A DNA stretch of 64,000 nt from JBNNGK01 sp050268245 (GCF_050268245.1 NZ_JBNNGK010000005.1:1-64000); one strand, 5' to 3'; positions 33,876-43,915 are shown, numbered from the stretch's first letter. The notes: a model not told the origin generated them from the sequence alone. Numbers and translations: made by a program.

Positions 33876-33879
33876 ACCT

Positions 33880-34176
33880 ATGGCGCTTACTAAAGCTGAA
33901 ATGTCAGAACACCTGTTTGAAAAGCTTGGGCTGAGCAAACGGGACGCAAAAGACCTGGTTGAACTGTTCTTTGAAGAAGTCCGTCGGGCTCTGGAGAACG
34001 GGGAGCAGGTTAAACTGTCAGGTTTTGGCAATTTTGATCTGCGTGACAAGAACCAACGCCCGGGGCGTAACCCGAAAACCGGCGAGGACATTCCTATTAC
34101 GGCGCGCCGCGTGGTCACTTTCCGTCCAGGGCAAAAGTTGAAAAGCCGGGTGGAAAACGCGAGCCCGAAAGAATAA
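33880..34176 (+). CDS. ihfA: Integration host factor subunit alpha
   Basis: 98 residues, nearly the 99 of E. coli. N-terminal helices MALTKAEMSEHLFEKLGLSKRDAKDLVELFFEEVRRAL; DNA-bending arm NPKTGEDIPITARRVVTFRPGQKLK with the intercalating Pro. With IhfB it bends DNA sharply at recombination and promoter sites. Transcribed from pheST and, in E. coli, its own promoters. Confidence 0.98.
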   Translation: MALTKAEMSEHLFEKLGLSKRDAKDLVELFFEEVRRALENGEQVKLSGFGNFDLRDKNQRPGRNPKTGEDIPITARRVVTFRPGQKLKSRVENASPKE

Positions 34177-34189
34177 CTTGTGTGAAACC

Positions 34190-34218
34190 AAAAAGGCCGC
34201 TTTCGCGGCCTTTTTTTT
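34190..34218 (+). terminator. Terminator after ihfA
   Basis: A5, GGCCGC (34195-34200), TTTC, GCGGCC (34205-34210), T8. Strong canonical form. The remaining 254 bases to btuC have no gene or riboswitch that I can see. Confidence 0.92.
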
Positions 34219-34472
34219 GCCATAAAGCGGGCGTAAGTCAATCACGCCAAACGCTTAGCAAAAAGTGACGTGTTGATTGCGAGTCTCTCCATTATTTGCC
34301 TGCTTTCCATGTTGAAGTGAACATTTCAAAAGTAAGCCATTACACAATCTCGTTTACAGTCTCCATTTCCGGCTTACAAAGGCTTCCACTTCCGGCGCTT
34401 ACCCCCTACTATTTGTCTTCAGACGTTAACTATCAGGCTACTTTCTCACCGCCGACAGGAATTGCTGCATCC

Positions 34473-35480
34473 ATGCCAACCAGCCAGACTTTTTCTTTAT
34501 TGATTCAACATCAGCGCCAGCGTGACAAACGACATTTGTCATTATTAAGTGTGGGGGTGGCGATCGCATTTGTGTTCAGCCTTAGTGCGGGTGAAATCTG
34601 GCTTTGGCCGAGCCAGTGGTTTAGCGAGGCGGCCGAGCTCTTTGTCTGGCAACTGCGGCTACCGCGCGCAATCGCCGTCATGTTGGTTGGTGCCAGCTTG
34701 GCGGTGGCCGGCGCGGTGATGCAAGCGCTGTTTGAAAACCCATTGGCTGAGCCGGGGCTGTTGGGCGTGGCGAACGGTGCGGGCGTGGCGTTAGTTCTGA
34801 CGCTGTTGCTCGGCAATGGTTTATTACCGGTTGCGGTGATGAGCTTGAGCGCGATTATTGGCGCGCTGTTAATGACCTTTTTGTTGTTGAGTTTTGCACG
34901 GCGGCGATACTTGACCAATGCGCGGTTGCTGCTGGTGGGCGTCGCGTTGGGGATTGTTTGCAGTGCAGTGATGACGTGGGCGGTGTATTTCAGTTCCAGT
35001 CTCGATCTACGCCAATTAATGTATTGGATGATGGGCGGTTTCGGCGGGGTTGATTGGCGGCAGAAATGGTTGGTGCTCGCGTTGTTACCGGTGTTGCTCT
35101 GGCTATGCCTGCAGGGCAGAGTGCTTAACTTTATGGCATTGGGTGAAGTACAAGCGCGGCAACTGGGGCTGTCGCTGCAACTGTGGCGTAACCTATTGGT
35201 GTTGGCGATAGGCTGGTTAGTTGGAGTCAGCGTAGCCTTGGCGGGTGTGATTGGCTTTGTCGGTTTAGTCATTCCACATATGTTGCGGCTTAACGGGTTG
35301 ACCAATCAACGCTATTTATTACCGGGCTGTGCGTTAGCCGGTGCTGGCGTGCTATTGACTGCGGATGTGGTCGCCCGAATTTCTTTACTGTCGGCGGAGT
35401 TGCCGATTGGTGTCGTTACTGCCACGCTTGGCGCACCCTTATTTATTTGGTTACTGATCCGCGTAAAGCGCGTACGGTAA
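34473..35480 (+). CDS. btuC: Vitamin B12 ABC transporter permease BtuC
   Basis: 335 residues from the ATG at 34473, matching E. coli BtuC (326). A longer in-frame reading from 34296 has no homology. Ten membrane segments expected. Conserved FVWQLRLPRAIAVMLVGASLAVAGAVMQALFENPLAEPGLLGVANGAG near 60-105 and the ATPase-coupling GFVGLVIPHMLRL near 250-265. Imports cobalamin delivered by BtuF; BtuD is the ATPase encoded two genes on. Confidence 0.94.
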   Translation: MPTSQTFSLLIQHQRQRDKRHLSLLSVGVAIAFVFSLSAGEIWLWPSQWFSEAAELFVWQLRLPRAIAVMLVGASLAVAGAVMQALFENPLAEPGLLGVANGAGVALVLTLLLGNGLLPVAVMSLSAIIGALLMTFLLLSFARRRYLTNARLLLVGVALGIVCSAVMTWAVYFSSSLDLRQLMYWMMGGFGGVDWRQKWLVLALLPVLLWLCLQGRVLNFMALGEVQARQLGLSLQLWRNLLVLAIGWLVGVSVALAGVIGFVGLVIPHMLRLNGLTNQRYLLPGCALAGAGVLLTADVVARISLLSAELPIGVVTATLGAPLFIWLLIRVKRVR

Positions 35481-35522
35481 GCATTTCTGCTCACGCCTCA
35501 AAGAACAATAGGATACAGCATT

Positions 35523-36074
35523 ATGACGCAGGCAATTTATGACATTCCGCTCGAGACTATCGACAACCAATCTATCACTTTGGAACACTATAAAGGCAGC
35601 GTGCTGCTGGTGGTTAACGTGGCGTCAGAATGTGGTCTGACACCACAGTATGCAGGATTGGAAAGTTTGTATGAGGCGTATCAGCCGCAAGGTTTTACCG
35701 TACTCGGCTTTCCGTGTAACCAATTTCTTGCCCAGGAGCCGGGCAGTAATGCTGACATTCAGGCATTTTGCCGTGGCACTTTCGGCGTCCAATTTCCGAT
35801 GTTCAGTAAGATCGCGGTCAACGGTGAGCAGCGCCATCCGTTGTATCAGGCGTTGATTGCCGCTAAACCCGACGCGATAGTGCCGGAAGGCAGCGAGTTT
35901 ATGGCGCGGCGGATCGCTAAACATCAAGGGCCAAAGCAACGTGGAGATATTCTGTGGAACTTCGAAAAATTCCTGATTGCGCGTGATGGTACGGTTCTGC
36001 AACGTTTTGCGCCTGACATGCAGCCGGAAGATCCACGTATTGTTGCGGCGATCGCCTCAGCGTTGGCGAAATAG
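35523..36074 (+). CDS. btuE: Thiol peroxidase / glutathione peroxidase family BtuE
   Basis: 183 residues, same as E. coli BtuE. Peroxidatic Cys37 in NVASECGLTPQY, Gln in the FPCNQF motif and the WNFEKFL tryptophan complete the site. It reduces hydrogen and lipid peroxides using thioredoxin or glutathione; it is not needed for B12 uptake despite its place between btuC and btuD. Start codon ATG at 35523 after AGGAT. Confidence 0.95.
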   Translation: MTQAIYDIPLETIDNQSITLEHYKGSVLLVVNVASECGLTPQYAGLESLYEAYQPQGFTVLGFPCNQFLAQEPGSNADIQAFCRGTFGVQFPMFSKIAVNGEQRHPLYQALIAAKPDAIVPEGSEFMARRIAKHQGPKQRGDILWNFEKFLIARDGTVLQRFAPDMQPEDPRIVAAIASALAK

Positions 36075-36077
36075 TGT

Positions 36078-36845
36078 ATGCGAAGCACTTTGCTAAAACT
36101 CAGCCAAGTTGGCGTTGCGGGTCGTTTGGATCCATGTTCTGCTCAGGTTGAGGCAGGTCTACAGGTACATTTAATCGGGCCAAACGGTGCCGGTAAAAGT
36201 ACCTTGTTGGCCTGTTTGGCAGGTATCCAGCCCTGTGACGGTGAGGTTCAACTGGCAGGACAGTCGCTAACCCGCTATCAGGGGCGTGAGTTGGCGATAC
36301 GTCGGGCATACCTGAGCCAACAACAGCCTCCGGTGGCACTGATGCCGGTGTTTCAATATTTATCACTGCATCAGCCTTTAGGCGTTGAACAGCGGCTGCT
36401 GGAAAATACCATTCTCTATCTGTGCAAGCGGCTGAAGTTGATAGACAAATTGCCGCAGATGTTGACTCAGCTTTCCGGTGGTGAGTGGCAACGGGTGCGC
36501 TTGGCCTCGGTGCTCTTACAGGTGTGGCCGACGATCAATCCGCACAGCCAAATCGTGTTGTTAGATGAGCCAACCAACAGCCTGGATGTTGCACAAAAAG
36601 TGGCATTGGACCGGTTGCTACGTGAGTTTTGCCAAAGTGGTCGAAGTGCACTGATCTGCGCACATGACCTTAACCATACTTTGCAACAGGCCGATAGAGT
36701 GTGGTTACTGCATGGTGGGCGTCTAGTTGAACAAGGTGCGACCCAGGAGGTCATGCAGCCGGAAATATTGTCGCAAATTTATGATGTCGATTTTCATTTA
36801 CACGCAATAGGCGAGCAGCGCTGGATCATGACGCGAACCGCTTAA
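36078..36845 (+). CDS. btuD: Vitamin B12 ABC transporter ATPase BtuD
   Basis: 255 residues. Walker A GPNGAGKST near 37-45, signature LSGGEWQRVRLA, Walker B IVLLDEPTNSLD, switch His in CAHDLNH. Partner of BtuC. Starts three bases after btuE, so the three genes form one transcript. Confidence 0.95.
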   Translation: MRSTLLKLSQVGVAGRLDPCSAQVEAGLQVHLIGPNGAGKSTLLACLAGIQPCDGEVQLAGQSLTRYQGRELAIRRAYLSQQQPPVALMPVFQYLSLHQPLGVEQRLLENTILYLCKRLKLIDKLPQMLTQLSGGEWQRVRLASVLLQVWPTINPHSQIVLLDEPTNSLDVAQKVALDRLLREFCQSGRSALICAHDLNHTLQQADRVWLLHGGRLVEQGATQEVMQPEILSQIYDVDFHLHAIGEQRWIMTRTA

Positions 36846-37248
36846 CCTTTCATTGAAGCCATTGTGGCAACATCAATGGAAAGTAAACAAAGTTGATTTA
36901 AATAACTGGCCGCATTGTCGGTCATTATTTATTTTTAACCGAATACTGCCTCCCGTTTCTTTAAGCCCACCTAAGCAATATTATTTTTAAATAATCTTTA
37001 TGAAAATCAATGTGCCGCCATTTTATTTTAATTTGTTGTTTTTTATGAATAAATATTTTCATTTTGCTGTTTGCAATTAGACGAGATTGACTTAGTGAAA
37101 TAAATCCCTTCTTAAGGTTTCGTTAAGCTTCAATTCGTAGATTGTTTGTCAATCCACCATGGTGATTTTCTCTTGCGTTTACTATCCGTTAAATAAAAGA
37201 GATTTACAGTGGCGTTAATAAACATGTAGATACGTTTTGGGGTTAACA
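36846..37248 (+). other. Intergenic control region of the arn operon
   Basis: 403 AT-rich bases with no gene. Its right third holds the PmrA box and a possible PhoP-type site (37176-37192, CGTTTA-N5-CGTTAA). Confidence 0.6.
37111..37127 (+). promoter_or_regulatory. PmrA box of the arn operon
   Basis: CTTAAGGTTTCGTTAAG is CTTAAG-N5-GTTAAG, fitting the YTTAAK-N5-YTTAAK PmrA (BasR) consensus except for the first base of the second half. It lies 122 bases upstream of arnB. A PhoP-like repeat about 50 bases further is much weaker. Confidence 0.75.
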
Positions 37249-38403
37249 ATGGAACCATTTCTGCCTTTTTCACGCCCAGCAATTGGCGAGCAAGAAATTG
37301 CGGCGGTTGAAAAAGTGTTACGTTCCGGCTGGATAACGACAGGTCCACAAAATCAGCAGTTGGAGCAGGATTTCTGCCAAGCCTTTGGTTGTCGGCATGC
37401 GATTGCCGTGTGTTCTGCCACGGCAGGTATGCATCTGACGTTGATGGCGTTGGGCATCGGGCCGGGTGATGAGGTCATTACGCCATCGCAAACCTGGGTT
37501 TCAACCCTCAATATGATTGAGTTACTTGGTGCTACGCCGGTGATGATCGATGTTGACCGTGAAACGCTGATGGTGAGCGCTGCCGACGTTGAAGCCGCGA
37601 TAACGCCCAATACTAAGGCGATTGTTCCGGTGCATTATGCGGGAGCGCCGCTGCCGCTGGACGCGCTGAGGGCAGTAGCACGGCGCCATCATGTGCCATT
37701 GATTGAGGATGCGGCGCATGCGGTGGGTACCCGTTATCGCGATGAATGGGTTGGTGCCCGCGGCACGGCGATCTTTTCTTTCCATGCGATTAAGAATCTG
37801 ACCTGCGCCGAGGGGGGACTGATCGCCACCGACGATGATGCATTAGCTCAACGGCTGCGTAGCCTGAAGTTTCACGGTTTGGGCATTGATGCGTTTGATC
37901 GTCAACGTCAAGGCCGAAAGCCACAGGCCGAAGTGATGGAGCCGGGCTATAAATACAACCTTTCTGATATTCACGCCGCGATTGCGGTCGTGCAACTGCA
38001 ACGTCTGGCTGCGCTGAACGCCCGCCGCGAAGCGCTGGCGCAGCATTACCTGGCGGCGTTGCAAGATTCGCCATTCCAACCCTTGGGCGTGCCGGAGTAC
38101 CCGCATCAACATGCCTGGCATCTGATGATGGTGCGCGTCGATGAAGCGCGCTGTGGCCTCGATCGCGATACCTTGATGGCGCGCCTTAACGCCCAGGGTA
38201 TTGGCAGCGGGCTGCATTTTCGGGCGGCACATACCCAGAAATATTACCGCGAGCGTTATCCGCATCTGTCGCTGCCCAATACCGAATGGAATTCTGCACG
38301 GTTGTGTACGCTGCCGTTGTTCCCTGATATGACCACCGCGGATGTAGAGCGCGTGGTTGAAACGTTGTTTTCTGTGGTGGAGTTATCCCGTGTCTCGCGT
38401 TGA
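37249..38403 (+). CDS. arnB: UDP-Ara4O aminotransferase ArnB
   Basis: 384-residue PLP enzyme that aminates UDP-4-ketopentose to UDP-L-Ara4N. Schiff-base Lys182 in SFHAIKNLTCAEGG; GDEVITPSQTWVSTLNM and DAAHAVG (cofactor contacts) also visible. Start ATG at 37249 preceded by GGGG; a TTG 12 bases earlier is not needed. First gene of arnBCADTEF; the 14-base overlap with arnC and the tight spacing show one operon. Confidence 0.96.
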   Translation: MEPFLPFSRPAIGEQEIAAVEKVLRSGWITTGPQNQQLEQDFCQAFGCRHAIAVCSATAGMHLTLMALGIGPGDEVITPSQTWVSTLNMIELLGATPVMIDVDRETLMVSAADVEAAITPNTKAIVPVHYAGAPLPLDALRAVARRHHVPLIEDAAHAVGTRYRDEWVGARGTAIFSFHAIKNLTCAEGGLIATDDDALAQRLRSLKFHGLGIDAFDRQRQGRKPQAEVMEPGYKYNLSDIHAAIAVVQLQRLAALNARREALAQHYLAALQDSPFQPLGVPEYPHQHAWHLMMVRVDEARCGLDRDTLMARLNAQGIGSGLHFRAAHTQKYYRERYPHLSLPNTEWNSARLCTLPLFPDMTTADVERVVETLFSVVELSRVSR

Positions 38404-39370
38404 ACCGATCAAGAAAGTCTCCGTGGTTATCCCGGTTTTTAATGAACAAGAGAGCCTGCCAGTGCTACTCGAACGTACCACTGCGGCCTGCAAAAAACTG
38501 TCGCAGGCCTATGAGATCATTCTGGTAGATGACGGCAGTAGCGATAATTCTGCTGAGCTGTTGACCACTGCGGCTGAGCAAGCGGGCAGTTGCGTGATAG
38601 CGGTATTGCTCAATCGTAACTATGGGCAGCATTCGGCGATCATGGCCGGTTTTAATCAGGTCACTGGCGATCTGGTGATAACGCTGGATGCCGATCTGCA
38701 AAATCCTCCGGAAGAAATTCCCCGTCTGGTGAGCGTGGCCGAGCAGGGTTATGACGTAGTGGGCACCGTGCGTGCCAACCGCCAGGATTCGTGGTTCCGC
38801 AAAAGCGCCTCGAGGCTGATCAACATGATGATCCAGCGTGCTACCGGCAAATCGATGGGGGATTACGGTTGTATGCTGCGCGCCTATCGTCGTCACATCG
38901 TTGAAGCCATGCTGCATTGCCACGAGCGTAGCACCTTTATTCCTATTTTAGCCAATACCTTTGCGCGGCGAACCACCGAAATTCAGGTAACCCACGCCGA
39001 GCGCGAATTTGGCGATTCTAAATACAGCCTGATGAAGTTGATCAACCTGATGTATGACCTGATCACCTGCCTGACGACCACGCCGCTGCGTTTGCTCAGC
39101 GTGGTGGGCAGCGTGGTGGCGCTGTCCGGGTTTGTCTTGGCCGTTTTGTTGATCGTGATGCGTTTATTGTTGGGGCCTGAATGGGCTGAGGGCGGGGTAT
39201 TCACCCTGTTTGCAGTGCTGTTTACCTTCATTGGTGCGCAGTTTGTTGGCATGGGGTTATTGGGTGAGTACATCGGTCGTATCTATAACGATGTACGTGC
39301 TCGCCCACGTTATTTTGTTCAAAAAGTGGTTGGAAAACAGCTGAACCACAACACTCAGGAAGAAGAATGA
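38390..39370 (+). CDS. arnC: Undecaprenyl-phosphate Ara4FN transferase ArnC
   Basis: 326 residues from the GTG at 38390 (GGTGGAG 8 bases upstream), overlapping the end of arnB by 14 bases. GT2-family glycosyltransferase: EIILVDDGSSDNS, ITLDADLQNPPEE and GDYGCMLRAYRR. Two C-terminal membrane segments (about 235-255 and 270-290). It transfers formylated Ara4N from UDP to undecaprenyl phosphate at the inner leaflet. Confidence 0.95.
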   Translation: MSRVEPIKKVSVVIPVFNEQESLPVLLERTTAACKKLSQAYEIILVDDGSSDNSAELLTTAAEQAGSCVIAVLLNRNYGQHSAIMAGFNQVTGDLVITLDADLQNPPEEIPRLVSVAEQGYDVVGTVRANRQDSWFRKSASRLINMMIQRATGKSMGDYGCMLRAYRRHIVEAMLHCHERSTFIPILANTFARRTTEIQVTHAEREFGDSKYSLMKLINLMYDLITCLTTTPLRLLSVVGSVVALSGFVLAVLLIVMRLLLGPEWAEGGVFTLFAVLFTFIGAQFVGMGLLGEYIGRIYNDVRARPRYFVQKVVGKQLNHNTQEEE

Positions 39371-41352
39371 TGAAAGCTATTGTATTTGCTTACCATGATA
39401 TTGGTTGCGCTGGTTTAAAGGCGTTGACTGAAGCTGGCTACGACGTTCAGGCGGTATTTACCCATACTGATGAGCCGGGTGAGAATACCTTCTTCTCTTC
39501 GGTAGCACGCGTGGGGGCGGAACTGAACTTGCCCGTTTACGCCCCAGAGGATGTTAACCATCCGCTGTGGGTCGAACGTATTCGCGAGCTACAGCCGGAT
39601 ATCATCTTCTCGTTCTACTACCGCAACCTAATCGATGACGCCATCCTGTCGTTGGCACCGTTGGGCGGTTTTAACCTGCATGGCTCTTTGCTGCCACGCT
39701 ACCGTGGCCGGGCGCCGATCAACTGGGCGTTGGTCAACGGCGAACAAGAAACCGGCGCGACGTTGCATAAAATGGTTAAACGTGCCGATGCTGGCGATAT
39801 TGTCGCGCAACATCGGGTGGCAATCTCCGCTGACGATACCGCGTTAACGCTACATCATAAAGTCCGTGAAGCCGCGCAGGTGGTATTACGTGAAGCGTTA
39901 CCGATGTTGAAGAACGGCACCGCCATTTTGACGCCACAGGACGAAGCGCAAGCCAGCTATTTTGGCCGCCGTACGCCCGCCGATGGCGAGATCCAATGGC
40001 ATAAATCTGCCGCTGATATTCACAATCTGGTGCGTGCGGTGACTGAACCGTATCCAGGCGCCTTTAGCTATCTTGGCCAGCGCAAACTGACGGTATGGCG
40101 TTCCCGCGTATTGAATGAGCAGCACGGCAAACAACCGGGCACCGTATTACGTAATACGCCGCTGGTGATCGCCTGCGGTGAGGGCGCACTGGAAATCATC
40201 ACCGGGCAGAGCGAAGGGGGGCTGTATGTCCCCGGTAGTCGTCTGGCGCAGGAAATGGGCATCATGGCCGACGTGCGTTTGACCACCAAGCCAAGCAGTG
40301 TGGTGCAGCGCAGAACGCGGGTGCTGATCCTCGGGGTTAACGGCTTTATCGGTAACCATCTGACTGAGCGTCTGTTGCGTGAAGACCGCTATGAAATTTA
40401 CGGGCTGGATATCGGTTCCGATGCGATTAGCCGCTTCTTGGATAATCCGCGTTTCCACTTTGTCGAGGGGGATATCAGCATTCACTCCGAATGGATTGAA
40501 TATCACATCAAGAAATGCGATGTGGTGCTACCGCTGGTCGCGATCGCCACGCCAATCGAATATACCCGTAATCCGTTGCGCGTTTTCGAGCTGGATTTCG
40601 AAGAAAACTTAAAGATTGTGCGTGACTGTGTGAAATACAACAAACGCATTATTTTCCCATCGACGTCAGAAGTGTACGGCATGTGTGACGATAAGCAGTT
40701 TGATGAAGATACGTCACGGTTGATTGTCGGGCCAATCAATAAACAGCGTTGGATTTACTCGGTGTCGAAACAGTTGCTGGATCGGGTGATCTGGGCCTAC
40801 GGTGCCAAAGAGGGATTGCGCTTTACACTGTTCCGCCCGTTCAACTGGATGGGGCCACGTTTGGATAACCTTGATGCGGCTCGCATCGGTTCATCACGGG
40901 CTATTACCCAGTTGATCTTGAACCTGGTGGAAGGTTCGCCAATTAAATTGGTGGATGGCGGGGCGCAGAAACGCTGCTTCACGGATATCAATGACGGTAT
41001 AGAAGCCCTGTTCCGTATTATCGAAAATCGCGACGGTTTGTGCGACGGGCAGATCGTTAACATCGGTAACCCCACCAATGAGGCCAGCATCCGTGAACTG
41101 GCAGAGATGTTGTTGGACAGCTTCAACCGACATCCTTTGCGCGATCGCTTCCCGCCGTTTGCCGGCTTCAAAGATGTGGAAAGCAGCAGCTATTACGGTA
41201 AAGGTTATCAGGATGTCGAACACCGTACGCCGAGCATCAAGAATGCGCAGCGCTTGCTGAATTGGCAGCCAACGATTGCGATGCAGCAAACTGTCGCCGA
41301 TACGCTGGATTACTTCCTGCGTACTACCGCTGAGGCAGGTAACGTGGCATGA
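39370..41352 (+). CDS. arnA: Bifunctional UDP-glucuronate decarboxylase / formyltransferase ArnA
   Basis: 660 residues from the second ATG of a tandem pair (39370; the first at 39367 adds one Met). Formyltransferase domain 1-300 with FNLHGSLLPRYRGRAP; decarboxylase domain from about 315 with NAD motif GVNGFIGNHL and the STSEVYG ... YSVSKQ short-chain catalytic set. It makes the ketopentose and later formylates the amino sugar. TGATG junction with arnC. Confidence 0.96.
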   Translation: MKAIVFAYHDIGCAGLKALTEAGYDVQAVFTHTDEPGENTFFSSVARVGAELNLPVYAPEDVNHPLWVERIRELQPDIIFSFYYRNLIDDAILSLAPLGGFNLHGSLLPRYRGRAPINWALVNGEQETGATLHKMVKRADAGDIVAQHRVAISADDTALTLHHKVREAAQVVLREALPMLKNGTAILTPQDEAQASYFGRRTPADGEIQWHKSAADIHNLVRAVTEPYPGAFSYLGQRKLTVWRSRVLNEQHGKQPGTVLRNTPLVIACGEGALEIITGQSEGGLYVPGSRLAQEMGIMADVRLTTKPSSVVQRRTRVLILGVNGFIGNHLTERLLREDRYEIYGLDIGSDAISRFLDNPRFHFVEGDISIHSEWIEYHIKKCDVVLPLVAIATPIEYTRNPLRVFELDFEENLKIVRDCVKYNKRIIFPSTSEVYGMCDDKQFDEDTSRLIVGPINKQRWIYSVSKQLLDRVIWAYGAKEGLRFTLFRPFNWMGPRLDNLDAARIGSSRAITQLILNLVEGSPIKLVDGGAQKRCFTDINDGIEALFRIIENRDGLCDGQIVNIGNPTNEASIRELAEMLLDSFNRHPLRDRFPPFAGFKDVESSSYYGKGYQDVEHRTPSIKNAQRLLNWQPTIAMQQTVADTLDYFLRTTAEAGNVA

Positions 41353-42254
41353 AGCGCGTCGGCTTACGGGTTGACGTCGATACGTTTAGCGGCACCCGTG
41401 ACGGTGTGCCGCGCCTGTTGCGCTTATTCGACACGTACCAGATTCAGGCCAGTTTTTTCTTCAGCGTTGGGCCGGACAATATGGGGCGCCATCTGTGGCG
41501 CCTGTTAAAGCCACGTTTTTTGTGGAAGATGCTACGTTCGAACGCCGCCTCACTGTACGGTTGGGATATTTTACTGGCGGGTACCGCTTGGCCGGGGCGG
41601 CAGATCGCGCGTTCGCTAGGGTCAGTGATGAAACAAACGGCCATGGCGGGTCATGAAGTGGGCTTGCATGCTTGGGATCACCAAGGGTGGCAGGCTAACG
41701 CAGGCCGCTGGAGCGAGGCGGAACTGGTACGGCAGACTCAACGGGGGCTGGATGCCTTAACTGCGGCGATCGGCCAACCGGTGAAATGCTCCGCAGTGGC
41801 CGGTTGGCGTGCCGATTCACGGGTATTAGAGGTGAAACAGCGCTTCGGTTTCCACTATAACAGCGATTGCCGTGGCAGCGAGCCGTTTCGCCCTCGGCTG
41901 AGTGACGATCGATTTGGTACGGTACAGATTCCGGTGACCTTACCGACCTTTGATGAGGTGATCGGCAGTGAGGTCAGTCTGGCGAACTTCAACGATTACA
42001 TTCTACAGGCGATCGAAAACCATTCTGGCGTACCGGTCTACACCATTCATAGTGAAGTAGAGGGTATGTCTCAAGCGACGATGTTTGAACAATTGCTGCA
42101 ACGTGCGCAGCAGCAAGGCATTGAGTTTTGCCCGCTGAGCAGGTTACTGCCACAGGATCTGACCTCGTTACCTGAGGGGCGAGTTATTCGTGCACCATTC
42201 CCAGGGCGGGAAGGTTGGTTAGGCTGTCAAACTGCAACAAAGGACGAAGAATGA
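41349..42254 (+). CDS. arnD: Ara4FN-undecaprenyl phosphate deformylase ArnD
   Basis: 301-residue polysaccharide deacetylase-like enzyme. Metal site from GLRVDVDTFSGTRDG (Asp pair near 8-10) and HEVGLHAWDHQGWQ (His residues near 102-110). It removes the formyl group before flipping. ATGA overlaps at both ends join it to arnA and arnT. Confidence 0.95.
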   Translation: MKRVGLRVDVDTFSGTRDGVPRLLRLFDTYQIQASFFFSVGPDNMGRHLWRLLKPRFLWKMLRSNAASLYGWDILLAGTAWPGRQIARSLGSVMKQTAMAGHEVGLHAWDHQGWQANAGRWSEAELVRQTQRGLDALTAAIGQPVKCSAVAGWRADSRVLEVKQRFGFHYNSDCRGSEPFRPRLSDDRFGTVQIPVTLPTFDEVIGSEVSLANFNDYILQAIENHSGVPVYTIHSEVEGMSQATMFEQLLQRAQQQGIEFCPLSRLLPQDLTSLPEGRVIRAPFPGREGWLGCQTATKDEE

Positions 42255-43915
42255 AGGCATCAAAAGTGGCTTGGGGCGGGTTGCTGGCCCTGTTTTTCGC
42301 GATAGTGTATCTGATCCCGATTAACGGCCGTTTGCTGTGGCAGCCGGATGAGACGCGCTATGCCGAAATTAGTCGTGAAATGTTGCAACGCGGCGATTGG
42401 CTGGTGCCGAATCTGCTTGGATTACGTTATTTTGAAAAACCGGTGGCGGGTTACTGGTTCAACAATATCAGCCAGTGGTTGTTCGGCGATTCCAACTTTG
42501 CGGTGCGTTTTGGCTCGGTGTTCAGCACCGGTATTACCGCCTTGGTGGTGTTTGGCTTAGGCTGGTTGATGTGGCGTAACGCACGCCGTGCCGGACTGGC
42601 GACGCTGATGTTCTTGTCGATGGTGCTGGTATTTAGCATCGGTTCCTACAGCGTGCTCGATCCAATGATCGCATTGTGGCTATCTGCCGCGATGTTCAGT
42701 TATTACCTGACGCTGCGTGCCACGACGGTGAAGGGTAAAGTCGGTGGCTATGTGTTGCTCGGGTTGGCCTGTGGCATGGGCTTTATGACCAAAGGCTTTC
42801 TGGCGTTAGCGGTACCGGTGATTGCGGTATTGCCGGTTGCTATCGGCCAACGGCGCTGGCGGGACTTACTGATTTATGGGCCGCTGGCGATTGTTGTAGC
42901 GGCATTGTTGAGCCTACCGTGGGCGTTGGCGATTGCTCAACGTGAACCGGATTTCTGGCACTACTTCTTCTGGATTGAACACATTCAACGTTTTGCCGAG
43001 AGCAATGCCCAGCATAAAGCCCCATTCTGGTATTACTTGCCCATATTAATGGCGGGAGTGTTACCGTGGTTGGCACTATTACCGGGCGCTTTAATCAAAG
43101 GCTGGCGTGAGCGTAGCGGGCGGCCTGAGCTGTTCTTTTTGTTAAGTTGGGTGGTCATGCCGCTGATTTTCTTTAGCATCGCCAAAGGAAAATTACCGAC
43201 GTATATTCTGCCATGCATGGCACCGTTAGCGCTATTGATGGCGGCCTATGCGGAAGACGCTGCCGCTGCGTTACGTCAGAAGGTATTCAAGTGCAACGCG
43301 TTGTTGAACGGATTATTTGGCGTGTTGGGGATGGCGGCGTTGCTGACAATTGGTCTGGGTCTCCTGCCGCGGGTGCATTTATTCACCACGCATGAGTGGC
43401 CAAAAATATTTCTCGGCGTGATCGCTTTTGCGGGTTGGTTACTGTTCGCCGTGGTATCGGTGCGCGACGGGGCTAAGCGTTGGCGCTGGGCCGCAGCTTG
43501 CCCGCTGTTACTGTGTTTGTTGATCGGTTACGCCATCCCGCAACAGGTGATTGACTCCAAACAACCCCAGCACTTTATTCGCGCCAATCAGACCACACTT
43601 GAGCAGAGCCAGTATGTGTTGAGTGATAGCGTCGGGCTGGCGGCCGGGTTGGCGTGGCAACTTAAGCGCAGCGATATTCTGATGTATAGTGAAAAAGGTG
43701 AAGTGGCGTACGGGCTTGATTACGCAGATGCACGTAGCCATTTTGTCAGTGATGCCCATTTCCCTCAGTGGCTGGCGCAGGCGCGCAAGCAAGGCAACGT
43801 TTCACTGGTGTTGCAACTGTCGCGCGGTGAAGGCATCCCAACCAGCCTGCCGAAGCCTGATAGCCAACAACGGATGAATCGGTTTGTGCTGCTGTGGTAT
43901 CAGCAACAGCCATGA
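42251..43915 (+). CDS. arnT: Lipid A Ara4N transferase ArnT
   Basis: 554-residue GT83 integral membrane transferase. Twelve or so membrane segments in the first 400 residues and a periplasmic C-terminal domain. The first periplasmic loop carries WQPDETRYAEISREM with the conserved Asp-Glu pair. It moves L-Ara4N from the lipid carrier to lipid A phosphates, lowering negative charge and polymyxin binding. ATG at 42251 overlaps arnD stop. Confidence 0.96.
   Translation: MKASKVAWGGLLALFFAIVYLIPINGRLLWQPDETRYAEISREMLQRGDWLVPNLLGLRYFEKPVAGYWFNNISQWLFGDSNFAVRFGSVFSTGITALVVFGLGWLMWRNARRAGLATLMFLSMVLVFSIGSYSVLDPMIALWLSAAMFSYYLTLRATTVKGKVGGYVLLGLACGMGFMTKGFLALAVPVIAVLPVAIGQRRWRDLLIYGPLAIVVAALLSLPWALAIAQREPDFWHYFFWIEHIQRFAESNAQHKAPFWYYLPILMAGVLPWLALLPGALIKGWRERSGRPELFFLLSWVVMPLIFFSIAKGKLPTYILPCMAPLALLMAAYAEDAAAALRQKVFKCNALLNGLFGVLGMAALLTIGLGLLPRVHLFTTHEWPKIFLGVIAFAGWLLFAVVSVRDGAKRWRWAAACPLLLCLLIGYAIPQQVIDSKQPQHFIRANQTTLEQSQYVLSDSVGLAAGLAWQLKRSDILMYSEKGEVAYGLDYADARSHFVSDAHFPQWLAQARKQGNVSLVLQLSRGEGIPTSLPKPDSQQRMNRFVLLWYQQQP

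Noticed and set aside
34177..34472. Cobalamin riboswitch or N-terminal extension of BtuC
   Set aside because: No riboswitch landmarks seen, and the extended frame has no similarity to BtuC.
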